Part shown: positions 1 to 7,567 of the stretch, piece by piece
Position numbering within the stretch: the first letter of the stretch is position 1
How the letters are laid out: each line of letters starts with the position of its first letter
The notes under the pieces: model-generated
Seen by the model: only the letters and a program-made list of their open reading frames with translations
Databases searched by the model: none
What the model was told of the DNA's origin: nothing
From: Nocardioidaceae bacterium
GTDB taxonomy: Bacteria > Actinomycetota > Actinomycetes > Propionibacteriales > Nocardioidaceae
NCBI GenBank assembly: GCA_013696015.1
Contig: JACCZI010000294.1
Coordinates: 1 to 7,567 of the forward strand
DNA length: 7,567 nucleotides
Direction: 5' to 3'
Program-made: the position numbers and the translations under genes

Positions 1-200
1 ACCCGCATCTCGTCATCGGCTGCGAGCCGCAGCATGTCGCGGACCCCGCGGACCTGCTCGCCCCACCCCGGCCGGCCGGGGAACAGCACTCCGTCGGCCG
101 AGAGCCGACGCTTGTTCTCGACCAGCAGCTGTTGGAGATAGCTGGTCCCGGTCTTCATAGCGCCGATGTGCAGGTAGACCTGGAGGAGTGAGCCCGTCAT
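1..200 (-). CDS. Sulfotransferase-like P-loop protein, N-terminal part (runs off left edge)
   Basis: Reading from the ATG at 200-198, 66 codons stay open to the window edge, so only the N-terminus is visible. Residues 11-23 read HIGAMKTGTSYLQ, a P-loop like the 5'-phosphosulfate-binding loop of PAPS-dependent sulfotransferases. It is followed by a helix and the stretch GVLFPG (37-42), which is common in actinobacterial sulfotransferase-like proteins. Its first 40 residues align without gaps to the protein beginning at 6610 (shared pattern H-x-G-A-x-K-T-G-T, then Q-x-L-L, N, R-L, G-V-L-x-P-G). An AGGA lies 8 nt before the ATG. The 3'-phosphate-binding region and any catalytic residues lie outside the window, so activity and substrate are unknown. 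It is transcribed divergently from the membrane-protein gene at 344. Confidence 0.8.
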   Translation of the reverse strand, partial: MTGSLLQVYLHIGAMKTGTSYLQQLLVENKRRLSADGVLFPGRPGWGEQVRGVRDMLRLAADDEMR

Positions 201-269
201 GTCGGCAATCCTGCCGCAACTTTTCCGGCGCGACATGAGCGAATCTGCTTGTGGAGCGGTAGCCACAGC

Positions 270-313
270 GTCACTATGAGCGACAGCGTGACCACGGGGT
301 GACGACAGGTCAC
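270..313. promoter_or_regulatory. Cluster of four GTGAC/GTCAC boxes in a divergent intergenic region
   Basis: GTCAC at 270-274, GTGAC at 288-292, GTGAC at 299-303 and GTCAC at 309-313 lie between two divergent genes. The start-to-start spacings are 18, 11 and 10 bases, so the last three fall on about one face of the helix. The last two form an inverted repeat, GGTGAC (298-303) and GTCACC (309-314), with a 5-base spacer. The first two sit in imperfect direct repeats, CACAGCGTCAC (264-274) and GACAGCGTGAC (282-292). This could be an operator for one or both flanking genes. No convincing -35/-10 pair with normal spacing is visible, and the assignment is inference from repetition only. Confidence 0.35.
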
Positions 314-330
314 CTCGCACATGCCGGTCG

Positions 331-336
331 AGGAGG
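331..336 (+). promoter_or_regulatory. Shine-Dalgarno AGGAGG that fixes the membrane-protein start
   Basis: A perfect AGGAGG lies 7 nt upstream of the ATG at 344. An in-frame GTG at 299 would add 15 residues but has no comparable site, so the ATG at 344 is preferred. Confidence 0.8.
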
Positions 337-343
337 CCGCACC

Positions 344-1015
344 ATGCCCGTAGACATGAAGACAGTGCCCAAGAATGACCTCGGTGCGCTCGTCGCCTTC
401 GCCGTGGCGTTCATTTTGTCGCTGCTCGGCTCCTACATCAGCTTCAGCGTCGACGTTCCGGAGGAGGCGCGTGGCTTGGTCGGTGAAACCAGCGGCGGTG
501 TGAGCAGCGCGTGGACCAGTTACGCCACGCTCGGCATGCTGCTCCTTATCGCCGCAGCCGCGATCGTCGCCGTCCGGGTGTTCGCTGCACACGTGCTGCC
601 CTCCGGGGTGCCGTGGCAGCTGATCGCCCTCGGCGCCGCCGCTCTGGGAACCTTGTTGATCATTCTCCGGGCAGTGACGTACTCGGAGAGCTACGGCTTC
701 GGTGACTTCTCGTCGAGCTCTGGGCCGGGTTGGTCCGGCTACGCCCTCTTCGTCGCCGCGATCGCCCAGACTGTGTTCACGGCCCTCGGCTTCCGGGAGA
801 GCGGCGAGACCACGCCGTGGGCCAACCGGACCTCCGGCGGCACCACGACCGCCACGCCGGGAAGTCACTCGGCCGGCAAGGCCGCAACGGGTCCCACCAC
901 AGCTCCGCCACCTCCGGCCGCCGGCCCAGCTTCGTCTGTTCCCCCTGCCACACCGGCGCCTCCCCCACCCTCCACGCCACCGTCGACGCCACCGCCCCCG
1001 CCACCGCCGGCCTGA
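344..1015 (+). CDS. Four-helix membrane protein with proline-rich cytoplasmic tail, function unknown
   Basis: This is a 223-residue protein that I do not recognise as a named family. Four hydrophobic segments are visible at about residues 13-34, 60-82, 90-113 and 129-150. The loop between the first two is acidic (VDVPEEARG near 36-44) and the third-to-fourth loop is serine- and glycine-rich. Four helices with an N-in start put both termini in the cytoplasm. Residues 151-223 form a polar, then strongly proline-rich tail of low complexity that ends in a run of prolines. There is no cleavable signal peptide. Small multi-helix proteins with Pro/Ala/Thr tails are frequent in actinobacteria, where the tail may be a flexible linker or partner-binding segment; that is inference. 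The gene stands alone, with 73 bases to the next gene. Confidence 0.75.
   Translation: MPVDMKTVPKNDLGALVAFAVAFILSLLGSYISFSVDVPEEARGLVGETSGGVSSAWTSYATLGMLLLIAAAAIVAVRVFAAHVLPSGVPWQLIALGAAALGTLLIILRAVTYSESYGFGDFSSSSGPGWSGYALFVAAIAQTVFTALGFRESGETTPWANRTSGGTTTATPGSHSAGKAATGPTTAPPPPAAGPASSVPPATPAPPPPSTPPSTPPPPPPPA
899..1012 (+). repeat. Low-complexity CCA/CCG/CCC-rich coding stretch
   Basis: The 3' end of the membrane-protein gene consists largely of proline codons with alanine, serine and threonine. Examples are the PPPP runs near residues 188, 206 and 216 of the protein. The DNA is an impure C-rich triplet repeat, so its length may vary between strains or be misread in sequencing. Confidence 0.7.
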
Positions 1016-1077
1016 CCGAGCGGTCACGCCCCGTTCACCTGGTCCTCGGGAGGCTGCCCTACCTTTGCAGTCGACCG

Positions 1078-1083
1078 AGGAGG
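1078..1083 (+). promoter_or_regulatory. Shine-Dalgarno AGGAGG for the aldo/keto reductase
   Basis: AGGAGG ends 5 nt before the ATG at 1089. It sets the start of the reductase well inside a longer open frame that continues upstream through the membrane-protein gene. Confidence 0.75.
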
Positions 1084-1088
1084 GGTGG

Positions 1089-2069
1089 ATGGACTATGTA
1101 CGGCTGGGCTCGACCGGCCTGAAGGTGTCGCGAATCTGCCTCGGGATGATGACGTACGGCGATCCCTCCTGGCGCACCTGGGTGCTCGACCCCGGGGCCG
1201 CCGAACCCATCGTCCGCAGCGCCGTCCAGGCAGGCATCACGTTCTTCGACACTGCCGATATGTACTCGCGAGGCGTCAGCGAGGAGGTCACAGGCAGGCT
1301 GCTGGGCGACTTGTTCGCCGACCGCGACGACTACGTGCTCGCCACGAAGGTCTTCAACCCGATGGGTGACGGACCCAACGACCGCGGGTTGTCCCGCAAG
1401 CATGTGCTGTCAGCGATCGACGCCTCGCTGCACCGGCTCGGCACTGACCACGTGGACCTGTACCAGATCCATCGGTGGGATCCGGAGACGCCCATCGAGG
1501 AGACGATGGAGGCGCTGCACGACGTCGTCCACGCCGGCAAGGCACGCTACATCGGAGCCTCCAGCATGAGGGCCTGGCAGTTCGCGAAGGCGCAGCACGC
1601 CGCCCGTGAGAACGGGTGGACGCCGTTCGCCACCATGCAGAACCACTACAACCTCGTGTACCGCGAGGAGGAGCGCGAGATGCTCCCGCTGTGCCGCGAC
1701 CTCGGCGTCGGGGTGATCCCGTGGAGCCCGCTGGCGCGGGGACTGCTCGCTGGCAACCGAAGCCGCGGCGGCGAGCGGCACACCCCCAGGGCGAACGCGG
1801 ACGAGTTCAGCGACGTGCTCTACAGCGAGGATGACTTCGATGTCGTCGACCGGGTCCGCGAGGTCGCAGCCGGCCGCGGCGCCGCGATGGCGTCGGTGGC
1901 GTTGGCCTGGCTGCTCAGCCGCCCGGAGGTGACCGCACCGATCGTCGGCGCGTCCAAGCCCCACCACCTCGACGACGCCATCGCCGCCGCCGACCTGGTC
2001 CTCTCCGACGATGAGATTTCGCGGCTGGAGGAGTCCTACCAGCCGCACCCTGTCCGCGGTCACACCTGA
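1089..2069 (+). CDS. Aldo/keto reductase, YajO-like group
   Basis: This 326-residue protein has the typical length of a single-domain (alpha/beta)8 aldo/keto reductase, an NAD(P)H-dependent cytoplasmic carbonyl reductase. The family's catalytic tetrad is complete: Asp54 and Tyr59 in FFDTADMY, Lys87 in LATKVF, and His128 in LYQIHRWD. Cofactor- and barrel-associated motifs follow: IGASSM (155-160), MQNHYNLVYREEE (183-195), VIPWSPLARG (209-218) and a C-terminal PIVGASKP (284-291). The stretches GDPSWRTWVLD near residue 24 and FNPMGDGPNDRGLSRKH near 89 are characteristic of the YajO-like branch. The open frame extends upstream to 702, but that part is a shadow of the membrane-protein gene. The physiological substrate cannot be read from sequence. 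It lies 80 bases upstream of the leucine-catabolism genes on the same strand; a functional link to them is unproven. Confidence 0.92.
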   Translation: MDYVRLGSTGLKVSRICLGMMTYGDPSWRTWVLDPGAAEPIVRSAVQAGITFFDTADMYSRGVSEEVTGRLLGDLFADRDDYVLATKVFNPMGDGPNDRGLSRKHVLSAIDASLHRLGTDHVDLYQIHRWDPETPIEETMEALHDVVHAGKARYIGASSMRAWQFAKAQHAARENGWTPFATMQNHYNLVYREEEREMLPLCRDLGVGVIPWSPLARGLLAGNRSRGGERHTPRANADEFSDVLYSEDDFDVVDRVREVAAGRGAAMASVALAWLLSRPEVTAPIVGASKPHHLDDAIAAADLVLSDDEISRLEESYQPHPVRGHT

Positions 2070-2100
2070 GCCTGGCGTTGCCATGGCGGGTGGGGCGGCT

Positions 2101-2116
2101 GGCTACGATCGTCGCC
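2101..2116. promoter_or_regulatory. 16-base dyad, candidate operator upstream of liuB
   Basis: GGCTACGATCGTCGCC is an inverted repeat in which 7 of 8 base pairs match; the only mismatch is T at 2104 against C at 2113. Its centre is about 41 bases before the GTG start of liuB. It overlaps a TACGAT (2104-2109) that fits a loose actinobacterial -10. A TTGCCA at 2078-2083 resembles a -35, but the 20-base spacer is too long for an ordinary promoter. Liu and acyl-CoA catabolic operons in other bacteria are commonly controlled by TetR- or MerR-family repressors binding such dyads. No regulator gene is in the window, so operator function is inference. Confidence 0.35.
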
Positions 2117-2139
2117 GGGTCCGTTCCACACAGCCGGCG

Positions 2140-2144
2140 AGGAG
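2140..2144 (+). promoter_or_regulatory. Shine-Dalgarno AGGAG that fixes the liuB GTG start
   Basis: AGGAG lies 5 nt before the GTG at 2150. An in-frame TTG at 2078 has no such site. An ATG at 2145 is adjacent to the AGGAG but out of frame with the carboxyltransferase. Confidence 0.65.
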
Positions 2145-2149
2145 ATGGC

Positions 2150-3709
<1,560 letters not shown>

Positions 3710-3713
3710 CGCG

Positions 3714-5678
3714 ATGAGCCGGCCTTTCACGTCCCTGCTAGTCGCCAACCGCGGGGAGGTGGCGATGCGCGTGCTGCGCTCGGCCCGTGCCGCGGGCCTG
3801 CGGACGGTGGCGGTCTACTCCGATGCTGATACGACTGCTCCCCACGTACGGGCTGCCGACGACGCCGTGCGGCTAGGCCCGGCACCGGCGGTGGCGTCGT
3901 ACCTGTCCATCGACGCGGTGCTCGCGGCAGCCCGGCGCTCCGGTGCGGAGGCGATCCACCCGGGCTACGGCTTCTTGTCGGAGCGCGCGGACTTCGCCCG
4001 GGCGGTCGCCGAGGCCGGTCTGGTCTTCGTCGGTCCGGGCGCAGAGGTGATCGAGCTGTTGGGTCGAAAGGACCGGGCGCGCGAGGTCGCCGAGCGCGCC
4101 GGCGTCCCCGTCGTACCGCGCGGGGAGAGCTCGACGGCCTACCCGGTGCTGGTCAAGGCGGTGGCCGGAGGTGGCGGCAGGGGGATGCGGATCGTACGTG
4201 ACCCCACCGAGCTGGCGCCGGCACTGCAGGCAGCCGCGCGGGAGGCGGCAGCGGCCTTCGGTGACGACACGCTGCTCGTCGAGCGCTACGTCGAACGCGG
4301 ACGCCATGTCGAAGTGCAGGTGCTGGCCGACGCCCATGGGAACGTCGTGCATCTCTTCGAACGTGACTGCTCGGTGCAGCGGCGCCACCAGAAGGTGCTC
4401 GAGGAGGCACCGGCACCGACCATCTCGAACGCGGTGCGCGAGCGGCTCACCTGCGCCGCCGTCGCACTGGCGCGCGAGGTCGGTTACCTGAACGCCGGGA
4501 CGGTCGAGTTCCTGGTCGCGGGCGAGGAGGTGTTCTTCCTCGAGATGAACACCCGTCTGCAGGTCGAGCATCCGGTCACCGAGCTGGTCACCGGGCTCGA
4601 TCTGGTGGCACTGCAGCTGCGGGTGGCGGCCGGGGAGCCGCTGCCCTTCGGCCAGGACGACGTCACCATGACCGGGCACGCGATCGAAGCGCGCGTGTAC
4701 GCCGAGGACCCGTACGCGGGGTTCCTCCCGCAGGCCGGCACCGCCCGGGTGGTGCGCTGGCCCGCGTCCGACCGGGCCCGCGTCGACCACGCCCTCGAGC
4801 CGGGTCAGCAGGTGACGACGGCGTACGACCCGATGCTGGCCAAGATCGTCGCCCACGGGCCGACCCGGGAGGCGGCACGGCGGATGCTCGTGGCCGCGCT
4901 CGACGAGACGGCCGTCATCGGGCTGGTGACCAACGTTGGGTTCCTGCGCATGCTGGCCGCTTCGGAGGCGTACGCGCAGGCCGCGATCCACACCGCCTGG
5001 CTCGACTCCGACCCGGCGGGTGCGGTTGCCTGCGAGCTGCCCGACATCTCGGGCAGGTCGGAGCCGATCGCGGCGTGGCTCCTCGCCCGGGCCGCGGCGC
5101 CGCAGCCGACGGTCGCGGGTCGGGCGTCGCCGTTCAGCGCCGCAGACGGATGGCGGTCGGCCGGGCCGCCCGCGCCGTTGACGGTGGAGCTGCGGTTCCG
5201 CGGCCGGAACTCGACCTGGCAGGTCGACCCGGTCAGCGGCCGGCTGAGCGGCCATGGCCAGTCGCACTGCATCCGCCTCGTGGAACGTCGCGGTCATCAG
5301 GTACGGCTCGAGGTCGACGATGTCGCAGTGGACGCCACAGCCGTCGTGGATCCGCACCGGATCACCGTGGTGGTGGAGGGGCAGCCGGCGGTGTTCGAGC
5401 GGCCAGACGCGTTCGGCCCGGCGGCCACAGCGTCCGCCACCGGCGGGGACGTCGTCGCGCCGATGCCCGGCACGTTGCTCACGGTCGCGGTCACTCCCGG
5501 GGATCGGGTCGCAGCCGGTGACACGCTGGGGCTGCTCGAGGCGATGAAGATGGAGCTGGCATTGAGCGCTCCGCATGCCGGGGTGGTGCGGAGGGCCCCG
5601 GCCGTCGCGGGAGTGCAGGTTGGCCTGGGCGACGTGCTTTTCAGTGTGATCGCGGACACCGAGGCGGAGGAGTCGTGA
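3714..5678 (+). CDS. liuD: Methylcrotonyl-CoA carboxylase, biotin carboxylase/biotin carrier (alpha) subunit
   Basis: This 654-residue subunit carboxylates its own biotin with ATP and bicarbonate, then delivers it to the beta subunit. The biotin carboxylase domain covers about residues 4-445. It contains LLVANRGEVAMRV (8-20), HPGYGFLSE (82-90), Lys119, Lys148, the ATP-grasp glycine loop AGGGGRGMR (151-159), FERDCSVQRRHQK (215-227) and EMNTRLQVEHPVTE (277-290); Glu277, Asn279 and Arg281 match E. coli Glu288, Asn290 and Arg292. A beta-rich linker (about 475-570) corresponds to the BT domain that docks the beta subunit. The C-terminal biotin-carrier domain starts near APMPG (582-586), with the biotinylated lysine at 612 in EAMKM. 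The ATG follows the liuB stop by 4 nt and has no clear Shine-Dalgarno of its own, suggesting translational coupling. Length is typical. Confidence 0.94.
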   Translation: MSRPFTSLLVANRGEVAMRVLRSARAAGLRTVAVYSDADTTAPHVRAADDAVRLGPAPAVASYLSIDAVLAAARRSGAEAIHPGYGFLSERADFARAVAEAGLVFVGPGAEVIELLGRKDRAREVAERAGVPVVPRGESSTAYPVLVKAVAGGGGRGMRIVRDPTELAPALQAAAREAAAAFGDDTLLVERYVERGRHVEVQVLADAHGNVVHLFERDCSVQRRHQKVLEEAPAPTISNAVRERLTCAAVALAREVGYLNAGTVEFLVAGEEVFFLEMNTRLQVEHPVTELVTGLDLVALQLRVAAGEPLPFGQDDVTMTGHAIEARVYAEDPYAGFLPQAGTARVVRWPASDRARVDHALEPGQQVTTAYDPMLAKIVAHGPTREAARRMLVAALDETAVIGLVTNVGFLRMLAASEAYAQAAIHTAWLDSDPAGAVACELPDISGRSEPIAAWLLARAAAPQPTVAGRASPFSAADGWRSAGPPAPLTVELRFRGRNSTWQVDPVSGRLSGHGQSHCIRLVERRGHQVRLEVDDVAVDATAVVDPHRITVVVEGQPAVFERPDAFGPAATASATGGDVVAPMPGTLLTVAVTPGDRVAAGDTLGLLEAMKMELALSAPHAGVVRRAPAVAGVQVGLGDVLFSVIADTEAEES

Positions 5679-6610
5679 CGCTGCCGATGGTGGTACCGGA
5701 TCCCTCGTTGCCGCGTGAGGTGACGATCTACGAGGTGGGGCCGCGTGACGGGCTGCAGAACGAGTCCGCCGTCATCGCGGTAGACGTCAAGGCGGAGTTC
5801 GTCGAGCGCCTGGTCGCAGCTGGGCTACGGACAGTCGAGGTGACCAGCTTTGTCTCCCCGACGTGGGTGCCGCAGCTGGCCGACGCCGCGGAGCTCGCCG
5901 CGAGACTCGACCTCGGCGGGCCGGTCGACATGCCGGTGCTCGTCCCCAACGACCGCGGTCTGGATCGCGCCCTCGCATCCGGAGCGAGGCACGTGGCAGT
6001 CTTCGCCAGCGCGACGGAGTCGTTCGCGCGAGCCAACCTCAACCGCGGGCTCGAGGAGCAGTACGAGATGTTCGAGCCGGTGGTGACGCGCGCCGTAGCC
6101 GCCGGTGTTCGCGTCCGGGCGTACCTGTCGATGTGCTTCGGCGACCCTTGGGAAGGTGAGGTGTCGCTCGAGCAGGTGGTGGCGGCTGGCCGCAGACTGC
6201 TCGACATGGGCACCGCGCAGCTCTCTGTCGGTGACACCATCGGCGCCGGGACCGCCGGCCACGTGACCGCGTTGCTGGATGCGTTCGCCGCCGCTGACAT
6301 TCCGACCTCGCGGCTCGCGATGCATTTTCACGACACGTACGGTCAGGCGCTTGCGAACGTGGTGGCGGCGCTGCGCCAGGGGGTCACCACTTTCGACGCC
6401 TCCGCGGGCGGTCTCGGGGGCTGCCCGTTCGCCAAGAGTGCTACCGGCAACCTCGCCACCGAGGATCTGGTGTGGCTGCTGCACGGCCTCGGGATCGACA
6501 GCGGCGTCGACCTGGAGGCCTTGGTCGAGACCAGCGCCTGGATGGCGGCCCGGCTCGGGCGCCCCAGCCCGTCGCGCGTCGTGCATGCCCTCGCCGGAAG
6601 TGGAGTGTGA
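5675..6610 (+). CDS. liuE: Hydroxymethylglutaryl-CoA lyase
   Basis: This 311-residue TIM-barrel enzyme of the HMGL-like family cleaves 3-hydroxy-3-methylglutaryl-CoA to acetyl-CoA and acetoacetate, the last step of leucine breakdown. The catalytic set is complete: Arg24 and Asp25 in VGPRDGLQNE (21-30), metal-binding His217 and His219 in MHFHDTYGQALANV (216-229), Cys250 in the active-site loop GGLGGCPFA (245-253), and Asn259 in SATGNLATEDLVW. The His217-Cys250 and Cys250-Asn259 spacings equal those of human HMGCL (His233, Cys266, Asn275). SFVSPTWVPQLAD (58-70) is also typical. The GTG start overlaps the liuD stop in a GTGA, with GGAGG 4 nt upstream; an in-frame ATG at 5687 is the alternative. 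Length fits short bacterial members of the family. Confidence 0.95.
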   Translation: MTLPMVVPDPSLPREVTIYEVGPRDGLQNESAVIAVDVKAEFVERLVAAGLRTVEVTSFVSPTWVPQLADAAELAARLDLGGPVDMPVLVPNDRGLDRALASGARHVAVFASATESFARANLNRGLEEQYEMFEPVVTRAVAAGVRVRAYLSMCFGDPWEGEVSLEQVVAAGRRLLDMGTAQLSVGDTIGAGTAGHVTALLDAFAAADIPTSRLAMHFHDTYGQALANVVAALRQGVTTFDASAGGLGGCPFAKSATGNLATEDLVWLLHGLGIDSGVDLEALVETSAWMAARLGRPSPSRVVHALAGSGV

Positions 6611-7567
6611 TGAGACGGGTCCTGGTGCACGTCGGCGCGCCGAAGACCGGCACCACCTTGGTCCAGGACCTGCTGCATCGCAACCGCGATCGGCTTCGCG
6701 ACCACGGAGTGCTGTATCCCGGGCAGCGCTTCGACGCGCACTTCCTGGCGGCGCTTGACCTGTTGGGCAAGAAATGGGGCGGGCTGGAACAGGAGGCCGT
6801 CGGCGCTTGGGAGGCGCTGGTCGCCGAAGCCAACGACTGGGAGGGCGACGTCGTCATCTCCCACGAGATCCTGGCTGCAGCATCGGCACGGCAGGCTCGC
6901 CGCGCGCTGACGGGGTTGCGCGGAGAGATCCACGTCGTCTACTCGGTGCGCGACCTGGGGCGGCAGATCCCCGCCGAGTGGCAGGAGGGGATCAAACACC
7001 GACGGACCACAGGCTACGGGGAGTTCCTGGCCGATCTGTGCAGCGAGCGGCCGAAGACACCCCAGGCGCAATGGTTCTGGTCCGTGCAGGACTGGCCGTC
7101 GGTGTTGCACCGCTGGGCAGGCCCGCTGCCGGCTGACCGCGTCCATGTCGTCACGGTGCCAGGCCCGGCTGCGCCACCCGACCTGCTGCTGAACCGATTC
7201 CTCGACGTCTTCCGCATCGACCGTACCTGGTTGCCGGCGACAAGCCAGCGCGCCAATCCCAGCCTCGGCGTCGTCGAGACGGCTGTGGTCCGGCAGCTGA
7301 ACTCGATGCTGCCGGCCCGCAGCCTCAAAGGGCCGCACTATCGGCGCTTCGTGCGCGAGCTGCTCGCGCACCGCACGCTGGCCAACCGGGAGAACAGCGC
7401 GAAGATCACTTTGCCGCCGGAGCTATCGGAGTGGGTGCGTTCGACCACCGACAGCTGGATCACGCAGCTGCAGCAACAGGACTACGACGTCGTAGGTGAC
7501 CTCGCCGAGCTGCGGCCGGAAGGGCCGGACAGGGTTTGGCTGGATCCTGATGCGGCCGGCGCGGGCG
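6610..7567 (+). CDS. Sulfotransferase-like protein (runs off right edge)
   Basis: The ATG at 6610 shares one base with the liuE stop (TGATG), with GGAG 4 nt upstream; 319 codons are open to the edge. The P-loop HVGAPKTGTTLVQ (7-19) matches the 5'-phosphosulfate-binding motif of PAPS-dependent sulfotransferases. YSVRDLGRQIPAEWQEGIKH (111-130) fits the 3'-phosphate-binding region. VVISHEILAAAS (81-92) places His85 where a catalytic base might be, but this is uncertain. The segments VHVVTVPGP (178-186) and DYDVVGDL near residue 301 are typical of an uncharacterised actinobacterial sulfotransferase-like family. The stretch DYDVVGDLAEL usually comes near the C-terminus, so little should be missing. 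The substrate is unknown. Codon use looks like its neighbours. It shares the N-terminal motif pattern of the minus-strand gene at the left edge. No signal peptide or membrane helix is seen, so it is probably cytoplasmic. Confidence 0.85.
   Translation, partial: MRRVLVHVGAPKTGTTLVQDLLHRNRDRLRDHGVLYPGQRFDAHFLAALDLLGKKWGGLEQEAVGAWEALVAEANDWEGDVVISHEILAAASARQARRALTGLRGEIHVVYSVRDLGRQIPAEWQEGIKHRRTTGYGEFLADLCSERPKTPQAQWFWSVQDWPSVLHRWAGPLPADRVHVVTVPGPAAPPDLLLNRFLDVFRIDRTWLPATSQRANPSLGVVETAVVRQLNSMLPARSLKGPHYRRFVRELLAHRTLANRENSAKITLPPELSEWVRSTTDSWITQLQQQDYDVVGDLAELRPEGPDRVWLDPDAAGAG

Noticed and set aside
197..1027. Long minus-strand open frame of 276 codons opposite the membrane-protein gene
   Set aside because: It is rich in Arg, Gly and Ala with no domain pattern, as expected for the antisense of GC-rich coding sequence. 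The plus strand has a clear ribosome site and membrane helices.
1034..1065. Possible promoter TTCACC (1034-1039) with TACCTT (1060-1065) before the reductase
   Set aside because: The 20-base spacer is too long and the hexamers match poorly; not strong enough to list as a feature.
702..1088. Upstream in-frame extension of the aldo/keto reductase
   Set aside because: It overlaps the membrane-protein gene in another frame and is Arg/Pro-rich. Family homology and AGGAGG both begin at the ATG at 1089.
2070..2100. Possible terminator between the reductase and liuB (GCCATGGC palindrome at 2080-2087)
   Set aside because: It is only an 8-base self-complementary site with no loop, no stable stem and no T-run, so it does not look like an intrinsic terminator.
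3873..5576. Minus-strand open frame of 567 codons inside liuD
   Set aside because: The plus strand encodes an unmistakable biotin carboxylase. The antisense product is Arg/His/Gly-rich without motifs, a usual shadow at high GC.
6343..7371. Minus-strand open frame of 342 codons opposite the liuE end and the sulfotransferase gene
   Set aside because: It spans two well-supported plus-strand genes and has no coherent domain.

Overview
The window is a stretch of high-GC bacterial chromosome with the GC-rich third codon positions, GTG starts and tight gene packing of an actinobacterium. The protein families agree, especially the two sulfotransferase-like families at the edges. I cannot name the genus from sequence alone. 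I see no RNA genes, CRISPR arrays, transposases or attachment sites, and no gene-free stretch longer than 143 bases.

Layout, left to right. (1) At 1-200 on the minus strand is the first 66 codons of a P-loop sulfotransferase-like protein that runs off the left edge. (2) A 143-base divergent intergenic region (201-343) holds four GTGAC/GTCAC boxes. (3) At 344-1015 (+) is a small four-helix membrane protein with a proline-rich C-terminal tail. (4) At 1089-2069 (+) is an NADPH-type aldo/keto reductase of the YajO-like group. (5) An 80-base gap (2070-2149) carries a nearly perfect 16-base dyad. (6) At 2150-6610 (+) is a three-gene leucine catabolic cluster: the methylcrotonyl-CoA carboxylase carboxyltransferase subunit (liuB type), its biotin-carrying biotin carboxylase subunit (liuD type), and hydroxymethylglutaryl-CoA lyase (liuE type). 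(7) From 6610 to the right edge (+) is a second sulfotransferase-like protein, whose ATG overlaps the lyase stop codon by one base.

How the genes work together. The two carboxylase subunits convert 3-methylcrotonyl-CoA to 3-methylglutaconyl-CoA using biotin, ATP and bicarbonate. After a hydration step whose gene is not in the window, the lyase splits HMG-CoA into acetyl-CoA and acetoacetate. Gaps of 4 nt, a 4-nt overlap and a 1-nt overlap link liuB, liuD, liuE and the sulfotransferase gene, so they are probably one transcript with coupled translation. The aldo/keto reductase lies upstream in the same direction and may or may not share that transcript.

Nothing here is clearly a new biological system. 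The features most worth a second look are the sulfotransferase gene fused by overlap to a leucine-degradation operon, the two related sulfotransferases pointing outward on either side of the block, and two candidate operator regions.
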